From assembly GCA_033782935.1 (NCBI GenBank), contig JAWQEG010000516.1:868001-932000 (forward strand): a stretch of 64,000 bases of DNA, read 5' to 3'. The notes beneath the pieces were generated by a model. That model did no database searches. It worked only from the letters and a program-made list of their open reading frames with translations, and was not told the DNA's origin. This DNA is from Petrolisthes cinctipes (Eukaryota; Arthropoda; Malacostraca; Decapoda; Porcellanidae). Position numbers and translations under genes: made by a program. Numbering within the stretch: the stretch's first letter is position 1; the number at the start of each line of letters is the position of its first letter. Below, piece by piece: positions 43,391 to 54,423 of this stretch.

Positions 43391-43811
43391 CCGTCACTCA
43401 CAGCATCTTGGAATATGGTTGTGAGTTGACGACGATGTAGGGGGTATTTTCTTGACGTGTCGGCGTAGCCAGGATAATTGACGAACAGCTGGACCCAGTT
43501 CACCTCTGAAAAAATCCCCAGACGTTTCTTCGTTGACTCGAACCCGGGGCCTTGCCACTCGCAGTCAGGCTCTCTTCACTCTGCCATCGCCTTCCCCAAC
43601 ACCTATTATACTTCAGGTCTGCCAATAATAATCAATAACATATGTATTAATACTTCACTTCAATACAATATTTCTCCAAAAATTCATTTATATATATATG
43701 CTTTCCATAACTAATTTCTATTTTCGGACACTATAGGAAAATAATCCCATTCAATAACTATCTATTAATGCAAATAAATCAATTGCCGTTATAAATCAAT
43801 CTACAGTGACC
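43391..43811. other. No recognised feature
   Basis: No gene or repeat recognised up to the start of the segmental duplication. Confidence 0.45.
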
Positions 43812-44042
43812 AAAACACGGCAGCCAGACACTGATACCATTTTTGTGAGTGGGTGCTGGGTAAAAGTGTCCAATGGATGCCGGGGACTTATCTGGTAGCA
43901 CTGGTAAAAGGCGAGAGAATTTCATAGAGTTGGCCGCCGTGTTTTTGCCTCTCGTGTGGACGGGGCTTAAAGGAGACACCATATCAAGGCTGGAACGGTA
44001 TTATCCACAGAGATATGGAGATGAGTAATTATATCAACAACT

Positions 44043-44718
44043 GTTACGATTGGTAGTTGATTTTCATAAGGTTGTATTACATAAACACTTTCTTGGTGAG
44101 AGGTTTTGTATTTACCTGCAAGAACAAAATAAACTAATCAAACCATGGTAGGTACAAAAACATTACAACATTTCAATTAAATTAACATAATTATTAACAC
44201 ACTTTCTTGAACAAATAATGACCAACACAATTTAATACTAAAGGCCTCACGTTTGATAGAGATAGGTTGAAATATTTATCATCACCAATATTTACTACAA
44301 ACCCACTCTTAATACCAAGCCCGTCCTTCAACAATATTTCTGTCACCTCTAGATATATTTAAATAGTCCAGTAAGTTTAACACAACTTTAACACACTCAG
44401 AATGTATGGGTTTCCTTAAATAATAACCCAAGAAATGTTTAAACACTAAGGACATACACAGCACTGAGGGGGTAAGCCGGTAGCTACTCACAGTGTCTAA
44501 TGTTGGTGTTATCGGTAGGGCTGAGTGACTGATTCTGACGTGATAGCTGGCCCACAGAGCCCTAACTAACTTACATCTAGTAGTTCTCTTAATCGCCAGC
44601 AGATGGCTGGTTATGGTTTCAAATGGTGGTTTGTTTCTCATTCAAGCAATGATACATGATCTAATTATTTATTTCCTCACAGATATTTGAGTTAATAAAG
44701 TATCTAGTGGTTCATTTG
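44043..44718. other. 676-bp insertion specific to duplication copy 2
   Basis: Present between CAACAACT and ACCAAAAACCATGG, which are nearly adjacent in copy 1. No inverted repeats or coding domain recognised; the 110-codon minus-strand frame (44309-44641) is not recognisable. Confidence 0.6.
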
Positions 44719-45149
44719 AACCAAAAACCATGGAATTATTTCACACTATAAACCACATCCAAACTGGAAGAGTTGTTAAGCAGATAAAGGGGAATAATTA
44801 TTTTAATAAGGGCTAGTAGCATCAACCCTCAATTCCTTTCTATGTCACTACAAAAATAATATTTATATAAACAACATCAATATGATATGGGGACGGGACA
44901 AGGAAAAACATTTAGAAATCAATGGAATACGAGTTGGTGATGGGGGGGGAGGGGGTATGAGATGACCTAGTTTATACACAGTTACAAACATTTATTTGGC
45001 AATGGAAACTCGGACGCAACATAAAGAAAAAGATTCCACTCACCGAGGATATCGGACGGGGAGAGGGTCAACAATTCTGTCCTGATCCGGCCCACAATAT
45101 TAATCTCTGGTACATTTAACTCTGTCTTGTCACAGTATGAATCTCTTGG

Positions 45150-45363
45150 TAAAGCCACAATCAAATATCTACCGTCACTTTTCTTCCATCGTACTAATCA
45201 TCTTGGTAATAAAGAACAACACGTGTATGATTTTGCTGCACCTCATATTAATAACTGAGGGGGTTGGGTTGATGTAAGGTGTTGCATGATTATATTTTGA
45301 TATGATACTTATTTATTTGCACGATGGAAGGAAAGTGTCGGTGGTTATTTGATTGTGGCTGTA
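45150..45363. mobile_element. MITE family A
   Basis: TAAAGCCACAATCAAATATC at left, TTTGATTGTGGCTGTA at right. Confidence 0.88.
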
Positions 45364-45401
45364 CATTTAACTCGGTGTCTTGTCACAGTATAAATCTCTG
45401 G

Positions 45402-45612
45402 TACAGACACAATCAAATAACCACCAACACTTTCCTTTCATCGTACAAATAAATCTGCACCATATCAAAATATTATCATACAACACCTTACAACAACTCA
45501 GCTCCCTCAGTTATTATTATGAGGTGCTGCAAAATCATTCACGTGTTCTTTATTACCAAGATATTTACTACGATGGAACGAAAGTGTCGGCGGATATTTG
45601 ATTGTGGCTGTA
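45402..45612. mobile_element. MITE family A, opposite orientation
   Basis: TACAGACACAATCAAATAAC at left, TTTGATTGTGGCTGTA at right. It is separated from the previous copy by 38 bp that repeat the flank of that copy (CATTTAACTCGGTGTCTTGT versus CATTTAACTCTGTCTTGT). Confidence 0.88.
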
Positions 45613-46095
45613 CAGGTGCCAAACTATGAGTTGTAACAATGTTTGATAGAATATTAAGTATATTTATGCCCAAAGTTGTTTGTACGGATCATAAGTATTG
45701 TAATACAGAAAAGAATGTATATTTTCTTATGTATTACATGTTTATGGTCCATACAAATAGTTGTGGATGTAAATATAGTTGAAGTTCCACCAAGATTTGT
45801 CGCAGTTCATATTTTGGCAACTGTAAATTGAACTCTTTGTCTTGTGGCCAGACTCCGGACACCTGCAATGATAATTATACAGTACATGTATTAATAACAA
45901 TATTTATCTAATTAATTCATTTTTAATCTTTTTTTTCGCTTGTTGCAACCAACATTAATGTTTTATCCGTCTGTGTAATTACAACAACACTTCTTGCGTT
46001 TACCCATCAACGGCAGTACACAAACATTACTATTACTATTACTATCCAGTTCAATTGTGTCCAAGAGCAATTATCTTCAATTTCATTTATATTGT
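45613..46095. other. No gene; small palindrome
   Basis: ATTGTAATACAGAAAAGAAT to CTTATGTATTACAT near 45700-45750 is part of a loose inverted repeat with flanks GTTTGTACGGATCATAA and GTTTATGGTCCATACAAA. (CTATTA)n is seen near 46030. Confidence 0.5.
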
Positions 46096-46252
46096 TTAAG
46101 GGACCCTGTGATGTAGGCTAAAAGTTGGAGGTAAATTAGTCCTTCATATATTACCACGAAACACACACACCTATAGGGAAGGAGCTTGTTTCGTGGCATG
46201 GTCAGGAGGAATCAGAAGTCTCCAATTTTATACACAATCACAGGGTCCTTAA
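46096..46252. mobile_element. MITE family F
   Basis: TTAAGGGACCCTGTGAT at left and ATCACAGGGTCCTTAA at right; inner CACGAAACAC and GTTTCGTGGC form a second inverted pair. Confidence 0.92.
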
Positions 46253-46315
46253 TTGTACGGTTGGCTACAGGAATTCTTACAGTCCATACGGAATCATAGG
46301 TCATTATTCTACAAG

Positions 46316-46535
46316 TACAGCCACAATCAAATATCCAGCAACACTTTCCTTTCATCGTTCAAATAAATCAGTATCATATCAAACTATAATCATACAACAC
46401 CTTATGTCAACTCAACCCCCTCAATTATTATTATTATTATGAGGTGCTGAAAAATCAGCCATGTATAGTTCTTTATTACCAAGATATTTACTACGATGGA
46501 AAGAAAGTGTTGGTGGATATTTGATTGTGGCTGTA
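46316..46535. mobile_element. MITE family A
   Basis: TACAGCCACAATCAAATATC at left, TTTGATTGTGGCTGTA at right. Confidence 0.9.
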
Positions 46536-46732
46536 CTTCAATTAATGGTCCACCAAGTGACTGATGTGGAAAACTAAACATTAAATTATGTGTTGATTTC
46601 CTAGTCTTTCATTTCATATATTTATTAGTAAACCCTCGACAACAAGAGCTTCTGTATGAATTACTGGCCAACGGTAAAGCATATTCTATTTTACACTCAT
46701 TTTATCACGCTCAAATAACTTTCTTTCTCTAC

Positions 46733-46895
46733 TTAAGGATCCTGTGATTTATAGTCAGAAAATTGGAGGTTACGTAGTCCTCCACACATTGCCACGAAAC
46801 ACAAACTACATTGAAGGAGCTTGTTTCGTGGCACAGACATCAGCAGGAATCAGAAGCCTCCAATTCTCGAGAGTACACGTTCACAGGGTCCTTAA
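46733..46895. mobile_element. MITE family F
   Basis: TTAAGGATCCTGTGATT at left and TTCACAGGGTCCTTAA at right. Confidence 0.9.
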
Positions 46896-46917
46896 TAATG
46901 GATCCTGGTCTCTGAAG

Positions 46918-47131
46918 TACAGCCACAATCAAATATCCAGCAACACTTTCCTTCCATCGCGTAAATACATCAGTATCATATCGAAATATAATCATACAAC
47001 ACCTTACGTCAACTCAATCCCCTCAATTATTATTATGAGGCGCTGCAATATCATACACGTGTTGTTCTTTATTACCAAGATATATACTACGATGGAAGGT
47101 AAGTGTTTGTGGATATTTAATTGTTGCTGTA
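46918..47131. mobile_element. MITE family A
   Basis: TACAGCCACAATCAAATATC at left, TTTAATTGTTGCTGTA at right. It sits 22 bp after the family F element. Confidence 0.9.
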
Positions 47132-47544
47132 CAATTGAAAACACCAATAGGCTACACCAGGGCTGTAAGTAGAAATCATGATATTATGCACTAATACTAA
47201 ACCTTAAAATAATCAGTAACTCTACCTTCAAAAATATTTATTATACAATTACTTCATAAATACTTCAGCCTCTATTCTATTAAACTATGGGACAATCAGC
47301 CCATTAACTGCAAATTACTGAATGCCTTCATTACATTTACAACATAGTGTAGGCGAAGGTAAGTGACCCATACACAATGTTAATGCTGACACCAAAGTAA
47401 ACATTAATTTAGACATGGAACAACTAGTCATTATTTTCTCCTTTAGCTTTTATGATCGAATTCCTCACCATTCTCATTCAAGTATATACACCACAAACGA
47501 ACGACTGACTATCTCTTATTCATTTTAGCAACCATATATATATA
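47132..47544. other. No recognised feature
   Basis: AT-rich, no gene or repeat recognised. Confidence 0.5.
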
Positions 47545-47783
47545 TACAGTCGGTGTCAAATATAATGATCCATATAGGGGTAACTCACGTAAGAGTTTGA
47601 CAGCTTCCCTCTGTTCCTTAGATGATAAACTTTCCAATAAATGGGTTAACTACCATCTTTTAATTTAATACAAGCAGCTACACAGTACTTAAAACAATAA
47701 CATCATATGTGAACTTGAAAACATTAGACAGTAAATTGTTTGAGATACCCATATGTGGATGATTATTATTGACCACGACTGTA
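47545..47783. mobile_element. MITE family B
   Basis: TACAGTCGGTGTCAAATATA at left, TTATTGACCACGACTGTA at right. Confidence 0.9.
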
Positions 47784-47926
47784 TTAGGTTAACACATTCT
47801 GGCTCGAACTATGAATTCAAGTGAGTGATGCAAGAGTTCTTTATACACAACACACTATCTGGAAAACAAGGGGTAATAAATATCTATAACCATACCAGTA
47901 TATCATACACACACTGCTGGGATACG

Positions 47927-48137
47927 TACAGCCACAATCAAATAACCACCGACACTTTCCTTCCATCGTGCAAATAAATTATTATCATATCGAAATATAA
48001 ACATAAAACACCTTACATCAACTCATCTCCCTCAGTTATTATTATGAGGTGCTGCAAAATCATACACGTGTTCTTTATTACCAACATATTTACTACAATG
48101 GATGAAAAGTGTCGGTGGATATTTGATTGTGGCTGTA
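47927..48137. mobile_element. MITE family A
   Basis: TACAGCCACAATCAAATAAC at left, TTTGATTGTGGCTGTA at right; its last TA starts a family C fragment. Confidence 0.9.
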
Positions 48138-48330
48138 CAGTCGGTGAGGCAAATGTTATGTCGCCAAATCCGTAAAGTCATGAAGTATGGAAATATAATT
48201 ATGCTTCAAGGGCTCATGAACTGAAAAACACAAAACAAAAATCACAACTATATTAATTTACTCCCTGGATATCGTATTTCTATATGACGAATGTGTTAAA
48301 CCATGGTTAATCTTTATGTTGTCTTAAGAA
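48136..48330. mobile_element. MITE family C, left part
   Basis: TACAGTCGGTGAGGCAAATG followed by TTATGTCGCC, then similarity to the 34.2-kb copy (GAAGT-GGAAAT, ACCATGGTTAA). The right terminus was not found. Confidence 0.65.
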
Positions 48331-48392
48331 GTGCTGAGTGTCTTTGAACAGGACACAATTATTCATCCCCTGTGTACTACCTTAATTAAACC

Positions 48393-48555
48393 TTAAGGAC
48401 CCTGTGATCGTGTATGAAAATTGGAGACTTCCGATTCCTCCTTACCATGCCACGAAACAAGCTCCTTCCATATAGGTGTGTGTGTGTGTGTTTCGTGGCA
48501 ATATTTGAAAGACTCATTTATCTCCAATTATCCGACTACATTACAGGGTCCTTAA
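48393..48555. mobile_element. MITE family F, complete copy
   Basis: TTAAGGACCCTGTGATCGTG at left and TTACAGGGTCCTTAA at right, core (TG)n of about 14 bp between CCATATAGG and TTTCGTGGCA. The right TTAA (48552-48555) is also the left TTAA of the next element. Confidence 0.93.
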
Positions 48556-48712
48556 AGTGGTAATTCGCGTTTGTTACATTGGAGTGCCTTGATTCCTCCA
48601 AAGTATGCCAGGAAACAGGACCAGAAGAGCAAAAATAATGGTGTTCTGTTGCTTGGAATCGTTTGGAGGATTCAGTTGCTCCAGATTTACCAACACAAAA
48701 CTTCCCCCTTAA
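48552..48712. mobile_element. MITE family E
   Basis: Starts TTAAAGTGGTAATTCG and ends AACTTCCCCCTTAA; shares its first TTAA with the family F MITE. Confidence 0.92.
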
Positions 48713-48837
48713 TTAAGACAGAAGAAGCCAGCCCGTCTGAAGGGGAGATTCTATTGTTGGTGAATTGGGAGGTCTCTGATTCCTCAACACTATATACCCT
48801 ATTAGTAACATTAAAGTTACTTTTCTCCTGGGTTAGA

Positions 48838-49046
48838 TTGGATTGACTGATTGATATTAGGCGCCGCAACAGCGAGGTCATATAGCGCCAGAAAACGGTG
48901 ATAGAGAGGCGAGACAGCAAGCAAGAAGGAAATAGAAAGAAAAGAGGGACAGTTGACTAAAAGCTAGTGGCTGGGGTCGAAGGGGAGCCAAAACCCTTAA
49001 GGTATTGCCCACATCACTAATGCAGGCAATACCCACCTACGGGGTC
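48838..49046 (-). mobile_element. SINE-like repeat, copy 2
   Basis: Minus-strand copy of 21040-21262: TTGACTGATTGATATTAGGC tail, GCAACAGCGAGGTCATATAG, GCAGGCAATACCCACC end. Confidence 0.7.
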
Positions 49047-49059
49047 AAGAACGGTAGAG

Positions 49060-49910
49060 ATAATCTTATTTTACGAGTTCTGTATAGACCACCAAATTTG
49101 GACAGGGAGAACAGTAGATTGTTATGGGAGGAAATAATTCAGCGTTGAGAAATAAAGTATGTAGGCTACAGTAGGAGAATATTCAACTTTATAGGAATAT
49201 TATTAACTGGATGGATCAGACAGCAAACAGAGTCATACTGGTTTCTAAAGACGATATATAGGATAATTTCCTTCTATCAGTTAGTACAGTTGGGGAATAA
49301 TGTCTGTGAACACTGTTGGCGGCTTCTGGCAACATCCCCAAAAGTAAACATCAATGAGAGAAAGTATTTATGAATTGAAGGATAACTTTTATTTCACAGT
49401 CTGTGGTTGGTCGACGTCACCCAATATCAGTTATCATTATGTAGTAATTAATACATTTTGTCTATCACTGACAGTGTTACCAATAACGTGTTGATCACTG
49501 ATATTGTTACCAGAACCCGTCAACGGTGTCCAGATACTTTGTTCCCCAACTGTACATTAGAGAGCCTTGATTGATTCCTCCAACTTATAATATATGCTAG
49601 GAAACAAGACCAGATTAATAATAATTATAATGGTGTCCCAGAAGCAGTCAACAGTGTCCAGATACTTTGTTCTCCAACTGTACAAGAGCCAACAGAGGGA
49701 GACAACATACTACATCTTGTACTGAGTAACCAAGAGAGTTTAGTACAGTCTGAGGATTGGAGATACTTTAGGAAATAGCGACCACTGTGTAATAACATAC
49801 CAAACAAACGGTAGGGAAAGAGTTACAGAAAATCCAAAAACTGTGCCAAATTTTCGTTTAGCAAACTTCGAGGGATTGAGGAAACATCCGAGGGGCATTG
49901 CAGAGTGAGT
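49060..49910 (+). pseudogene. LINE endonuclease fragment (L2/CR1-like), interrupted
   Basis: 49063-49140 translates to RVLYRPPNLDRENSRLLWEE, the endonuclease YRPP region. 49685-49800 translates to DNILHLVLSNQESLV and, with one shift, GDTLGNSDHCVI, the LD-x-V-x-TN and SDH boxes. Between them sit a family J MITE (49285-49554), a family E piece and a half family J copy. Stops and shifts make it dead. It could be the same family as the 11.3-kb fragment. Confidence 0.75.
49285..49554. mobile_element. MITE family J
   Basis: TACAGTTGGGGAATAATGTC at left, TACTTTGTTCCCCAACTGTA at right, about 270 bp, TA-flanked. Subterminal GTGAACACTGTTGGCGG mirrors CGTCAACGGTGTCCAG. A lone right end recurs at about 49641-49682. 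Confidence 0.85.
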
Positions 49911-49923
49911 GGAGCATTGGAGG

Positions 49924-50162
49924 TACAGTCGTGGTCATTAATAATCATCCACCAATGGGTATCTCAAACTATTTACTGTCTAATGTTTTCACGTTCACAT
50001 ATGTTGTTATTGTTTTAAGTAGTGCATAGCTGCTTGTATTAAATTAAAAGATGGTAATTAACCTATTTATTGGAAAGTTTATTATCTAAGGAACAGAGGG
50101 AAGCTGTCAAACTCTTACGTGAATTACCCCTATATAGATTATTATATTTGACCGCGACTGCA
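49924..50162. mobile_element. MITE family B
   Basis: TACAGTCGTGGTCATTAATA at left, TATTTGACCGCGACTGCA at right (TA mutated to CA). Confidence 0.9.
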
Positions 50163-50247
50163 TGTTCCTAGGGGAGCAGGAGATAGAGAATTTATCAGGT
50201 AGGAGGAACATTTCCAAAGAAAAACCGGCATTTCTCATTTGTAGGCA

Positions 50248-50360
50248 AGGAGGCCGGAGTGGCTTGGGTGGGAGGCTGGAGTGGCTTGGATGGGAGGCAG
50301 GAGGGACTTGGGTGGGAGGCAGGAGGGACTTGGGTGGGAGGCCGGAGTGGCTTGGGTAAG
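50248..50360. repeat. 22-bp G-rich minisatellite
   Basis: About five units of GGAGGCAGGAGGGACTTGGGTG type (22 bp). Confidence 0.85.
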
Positions 50361-51451
50361 GTTCCATAGTGACTGAGGGCAGGAATAACTAGGGTCCGGC
50401 CTCCAGAGCCACTTTAAATCAACTTTATATGATTCCCTGAATACCATAACTAACCATCGAAACATGTTAGGTCAGAAATTACAGAGTGCACATTTCATCA
50501 CTAAAGTCTACAAGTCATAGTAGGATAGGTTTGGCTTTGGCTGTGTACCAATTAAACTTCAATAATTTAGGTCTTGAAAAATTACTTGTAGGAATATCTG
50601 TCCAATTTCAAGTAGGGCATTCACTCACAAGATAATCTCCCCTTAAGGACTAATGCCAGTCTACAGAGGGAGTTTTAATAGTCATTAAACTATTTTTAGG
50701 TCCCGGTAGTCTGCCCAAGTCTAGGTTAGGTTAATTATTTAAAGTTGGCTCGGATTTTCCATTTTTCAGTATTTACGGGTCCTAGAAATAGGAAGATCCG
50801 AGCCAAGTTTCGTCAAAAGTTGGCTCGGAGTTTCCATTTTTCAACATTTATACCTTTTCATCAAAGCCAGTTATGCTAATTTACGCGTTTTCCCCCCACC
50901 CAAAACTCCTGGTTCCCAACGCCTCCCCAAAAATTGTCGGCTAAGGGATATGGGCAGAACAAGTGATTTCCCCCATCTAAAAACATCTCTAAATGCTATA
51001 AAACAGCTATATAAAGTGATCTAGGAAAAAAAATATCTTAAATTGGATGAGAGCGAATCCTAGTATTGTACCAAGGCGGTGACTTCTTTACCATCCCATG
51101 CCAAGCTTTTGAACCACTTAAACTCCAGCAGCCATTCTGATTATTTTGGGTTCTAGATAATAAAGTCTACCTGCTAAGTAACAACACCGACCTTCGCCTG
51201 AACTGGGTTATTTAAACATCTGACTGACGTTAGGATAATGGACCATAACAATAACATGAACATAAAACACTTAATTAACATTTAACACTCACCCTTCCTG
51301 CTTCGCTAACGGGCGACATAACATGGGAGGTATCTTGAGCGTTGTGGAGTCGTTGAGTGCCTCTTGTTTAGAGGTTGGCATACATTTAGTCTTGAGTATA
51401 TAGTGGTATTGTGTTTACCTGTGGAGTTATAAGGTACCAGTGCTGCCGTCC
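50361..51451. other. No gene; short duplicated motif
   Basis: AAAGTTGGCTCGGATTTTCC at about 50741 recurs at about 50816 (AAAGTTGGCTCGGAGTTTCC). Nothing else recognised. Confidence 0.5.
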
Positions 51452-51604
51452 TTAAGGTGGTAATTCACTTTTGTTACATTGGAGTGCCTTGATTCCTCCA
51501 AAGTATGCCAGAAAAGAAAAAATAATGGTGTTCTGTTGCTTGGAATTGTTTGGAGGATTCATTGCAGTTGTTCCAGATTTACCAACACAATATTTCCCCT
51601 TTAA
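51452..51604. mobile_element. MITE family E
   Basis: TTAAGGTGGTAATTCACTTT at left, ATATTTCCCCTTTAA at right. Confidence 0.9.
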
Positions 51605-52179
51605 ATACTCTGACATACCACAGACTCTAGGAAAGTTTAGTTATTGTCGCTTTCATACACAATCTGCCAAAGTCCTTTATTTGTTTTTATTTTTTTGGTC
51701 CCATATCAAAAGATGCGATTTATGCAAAAAACAATTCCAGAAATTTAAGAATATGACTAGCCATTCGATTATGAGAGCGAGGATATCCGTAAAACAAACA
51801 CTGCTGTACTAAACGTATACCAAGGATGATAGGCTATAGTCTATCATCCTTGACGTATAATACTCAGTAGGGTTAACACTTCAATTCACTTCTCTATTAT
51901 ATTTCCACTCGTCTCAGGGCTGACATACGTAGAGGAGTAACTATTTCCATGGCTAGTTACACGCATCGGGACTGTTTAACGTCGAGACACTATTTCACCT
52001 CATTTTACACTATTCACACTTAATAAAACTCAACTTTAATAATTTCCAGTCATTTTTTCACGTTTTGAAACACATCTCTACCGGTGAACTTTCAAGTGGG
52101 TTTAATATCCGAATAAACTTTAACAACACGGGAACTATGGTAGAGGTAAACTAAGAAGACTATCATGGAGGGAGAGGTG
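51605..52179. other. No recognised feature
   Basis: One short perfect palindrome near 51822-51857 (ACCAAGGATGATAGGCTATA mirrored by TATCATCCTTG). No gene. Confidence 0.5.
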
Positions 52180-52396
52180 ACTAGCTAATTGATTGAGTGA
52201 TTAATATTAAGCGCCGCAACAGCGAGGTCATATAGCGCCAGAAAAAGGTGACTTGAGAGGCGAGACAGCAAGCAGGAAGGAAATAAAAAGAAAAGAGGGA
52301 CAGTTGAACTAAAAGCTAGTGGATGGGGCCTAAGGGGCGCCAAAACCCTTAAAATATTGCCCACATCACCAATGCAGGCAATACCCACCTACGGTA
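52180..52396 (-). mobile_element. SINE-like repeat, copy 3
   Basis: Minus-strand copy, nearly identical to 48838-49046: GCGCCGCAACAGCGAGGTCA, GAGGCGAGACAGCAAGCAGG, CAATGCAGGCAATACCCACC. Confidence 0.72.
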
Positions 52397-52499
52397 GAGG
52401 GTTGACTAGGTTAAACCATTCAGCAAGGGTATAATGCAAGGTGTGTCTTTTTTCTCTGTGTATTGGCCGTCTGTCTGTGCTTCGTTGGACACATTAGAG

Positions 52500-53159
52500 C
52501 AGTGGTTCTTAACCTTTTTCAATATATGCACCCCTTTCAAATCAGCAGTCAGTTCTCGCACCCCTCTATTGCTGAAAAAATAAAATGCTAAAACTGAAAT
52601 ACGTGGTTTTAATAAGTACATTTGTAGCCATCACAATACATTCCATGAAAGTATTGTAATGGCTACACCGCTACAGTAATGATTTATGTTATATAAACCG
52701 ACCATTTAAATACATGTGAAGAAAGCAAAATCAGAAATGATTCACAACCAATCCTCCACCCAACTGTATATGTATCAATAAGAAAAAGTTATTAAAACAG
52801 GGAAACCATAAATCACTCAAACAGAGGACTGTGTGTTAATGGTGCTGGAGGGTGGTGACGATAACCTCCCTCCCTCTGTGTCACCTACGTGTCCTCCCTC
52901 CCTCTGTGTCACCTATACGTGTCCTCCCTCCCTCGTCCCTCCGAATCACATACATATTTACTCGAGTCAGTTGCAACGTTGGCACTTCATTAGGAAATTA
53001 GGTGTAGGTTTTTCTCTAGCTCAGAACACTGCTGTAGCAAAAAGATTTTTTTTTGCAGAAAAAAATAACATGCCTATATAAAAATATAATTTGCTTTAAT
53101 TATGCCTATCCTCGCACCCCCTAGGAACCGGCCTCTCGCACCCTGGTTAAGAACCACTG
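52500..53159. mobile_element. hAT-type MITE with perfect 8-bp target duplication
   Basis: Starts CAGTGGTTCTTAACCTTTTT and ends GGTTAAGAACCACTG. The flanking 8 bp CATTAGAG are identical on both sides (52492-52499 and 53160-53167). CAGTGGTTCTTAACC termini and 8-bp duplications are hallmarks of hAT elements. The interior is noncoding, with an inner palindrome TAGCCATCACAATACATTCC to TATTGTAATGGCTA (about 52625-52667). Confidence 0.95.
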
Positions 53160-53167
53160 CATTAGAG

Positions 53168-54423
53168 CAAACCAACCGTCAGTTCACTGGCATCGCTGGT
53201 TTCCACTTCGACTCTACAATAGGTAGGACCATGACCGAGGCATTCCTTGGCCTTGGGTAGGACCACGTGTTATTGTAGCGATGGTTGAATTCGTAATTTT
53301 ACTTTTCACTATACGTGGGCCACTTTGGAGCAAACCATTTTTCACCACAGATATCCGAAATATTTACGAAACTCCTGGTAGCAGGAAAATTTTGTTCGTT
53401 TTCTGGTTTTTCTACTCGAACCAGAAATTTTGAAAACAATGAGTTTATTTGCATCAACTAACAATTACAATACCACTAGGTAATCGAAGTGCTAATGGTA
53501 TATACTTCCCAAAACAGACCTCCAAATAAATCAACACCACCTTGATAATAAGCCAACTTGACATTTTGTTTTTTTCATAACTAAAAAAAAAAAAAATGGT
53601 CACCTGTTGTGAATTCACCGTAATAGTGTTCCGGTTAAACCTACATTTAAGAGGCTACTTATAATCACTTATACTCACTTACAAGAGTGAGTCACACATC
53701 GCATGATGCCGTGAAACTGCTAGCGTAGGCTTGGATACAGACCCTAGCTCACTGTGGGAACCATTAACACGTTAGCATATAGTGACGACATAAGTCAAGT
53801 GACCTACCAAGCGACGCCTTGTTCCCGCTCCTTCAGCCTCAGTTAGCTATTGATAACCATACACTCAACAGGGTTACCTTAGCATATAATCTCTCTAAAG
53901 TTAGCTCAAGTCTAACCTAACCCCAAACATATTTGTGAAACTATACTCACTCGGGTTATCAATAAATTGTGCAAACTACAGAAGCTTGCTACCTCTCCTA
54001 CACCATATAATTATAGAAAACCATATAATTAAAATCAAACTCCGAAGAGACGCCAAAGACTAATAATACTACAAAGACTAATAAAAAGACAAAGACCACG
54101 AACCAGTCGCCAGCTACACACATCATCAATCATCACGTGTGTGGAGTAAGTAATGTCTTTCTTGCCCCAGAACAACCACTGTGGAATTGACCCATAGCCT
54201 CGTTGAGTGTTTTGGTTACACTGATAATTTTGTATTGTTTATATTTTGTATTGTTACACACACAGGGAACCACAAGCCATCATCATGAAGCTGATAGACT
54301 CATGTGTTGCTGTAGCAGGGGGAAGTGTTGTCACCTTCTCAGGACAGTCTCGCTCCAGAACAAGTGGAGTGTGGACGTACTCGTGGCGCTCTGCCTCCAT
54401 TCTCGTTTGTGTTGTTGTTTTGT
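53168..54423. other. No gene; minor fragments
   Basis: An A-run at about 53583-53596 and a family I end piece (CCACTGTGGAATTGACCC) at about 54176-54193. The rest is unrecognised. Confidence 0.5.

Larger units (their letters stand above)
43812..45930 (+). repeat. Segmental duplication, copy 2
   Basis: Partner of 39597-40880. It lacks the left end of the family H MITE. It carries an extra segment of about 676 bp (about 44043-44718) and two family A MITEs (45150, 45402). It keeps single-TTAA and uninterrupted sites where copy 1 has MITEs F and B. The homology runs out after GTGGCCAGACTCCGGACACC. Confidence 0.85.

Noticed and set aside
52833..53081. 82-codon open frame inside the hAT MITE as a transposase remnant
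   Set aside because: No recognisable hAT dimerisation or RNase H-like motif could be seen.
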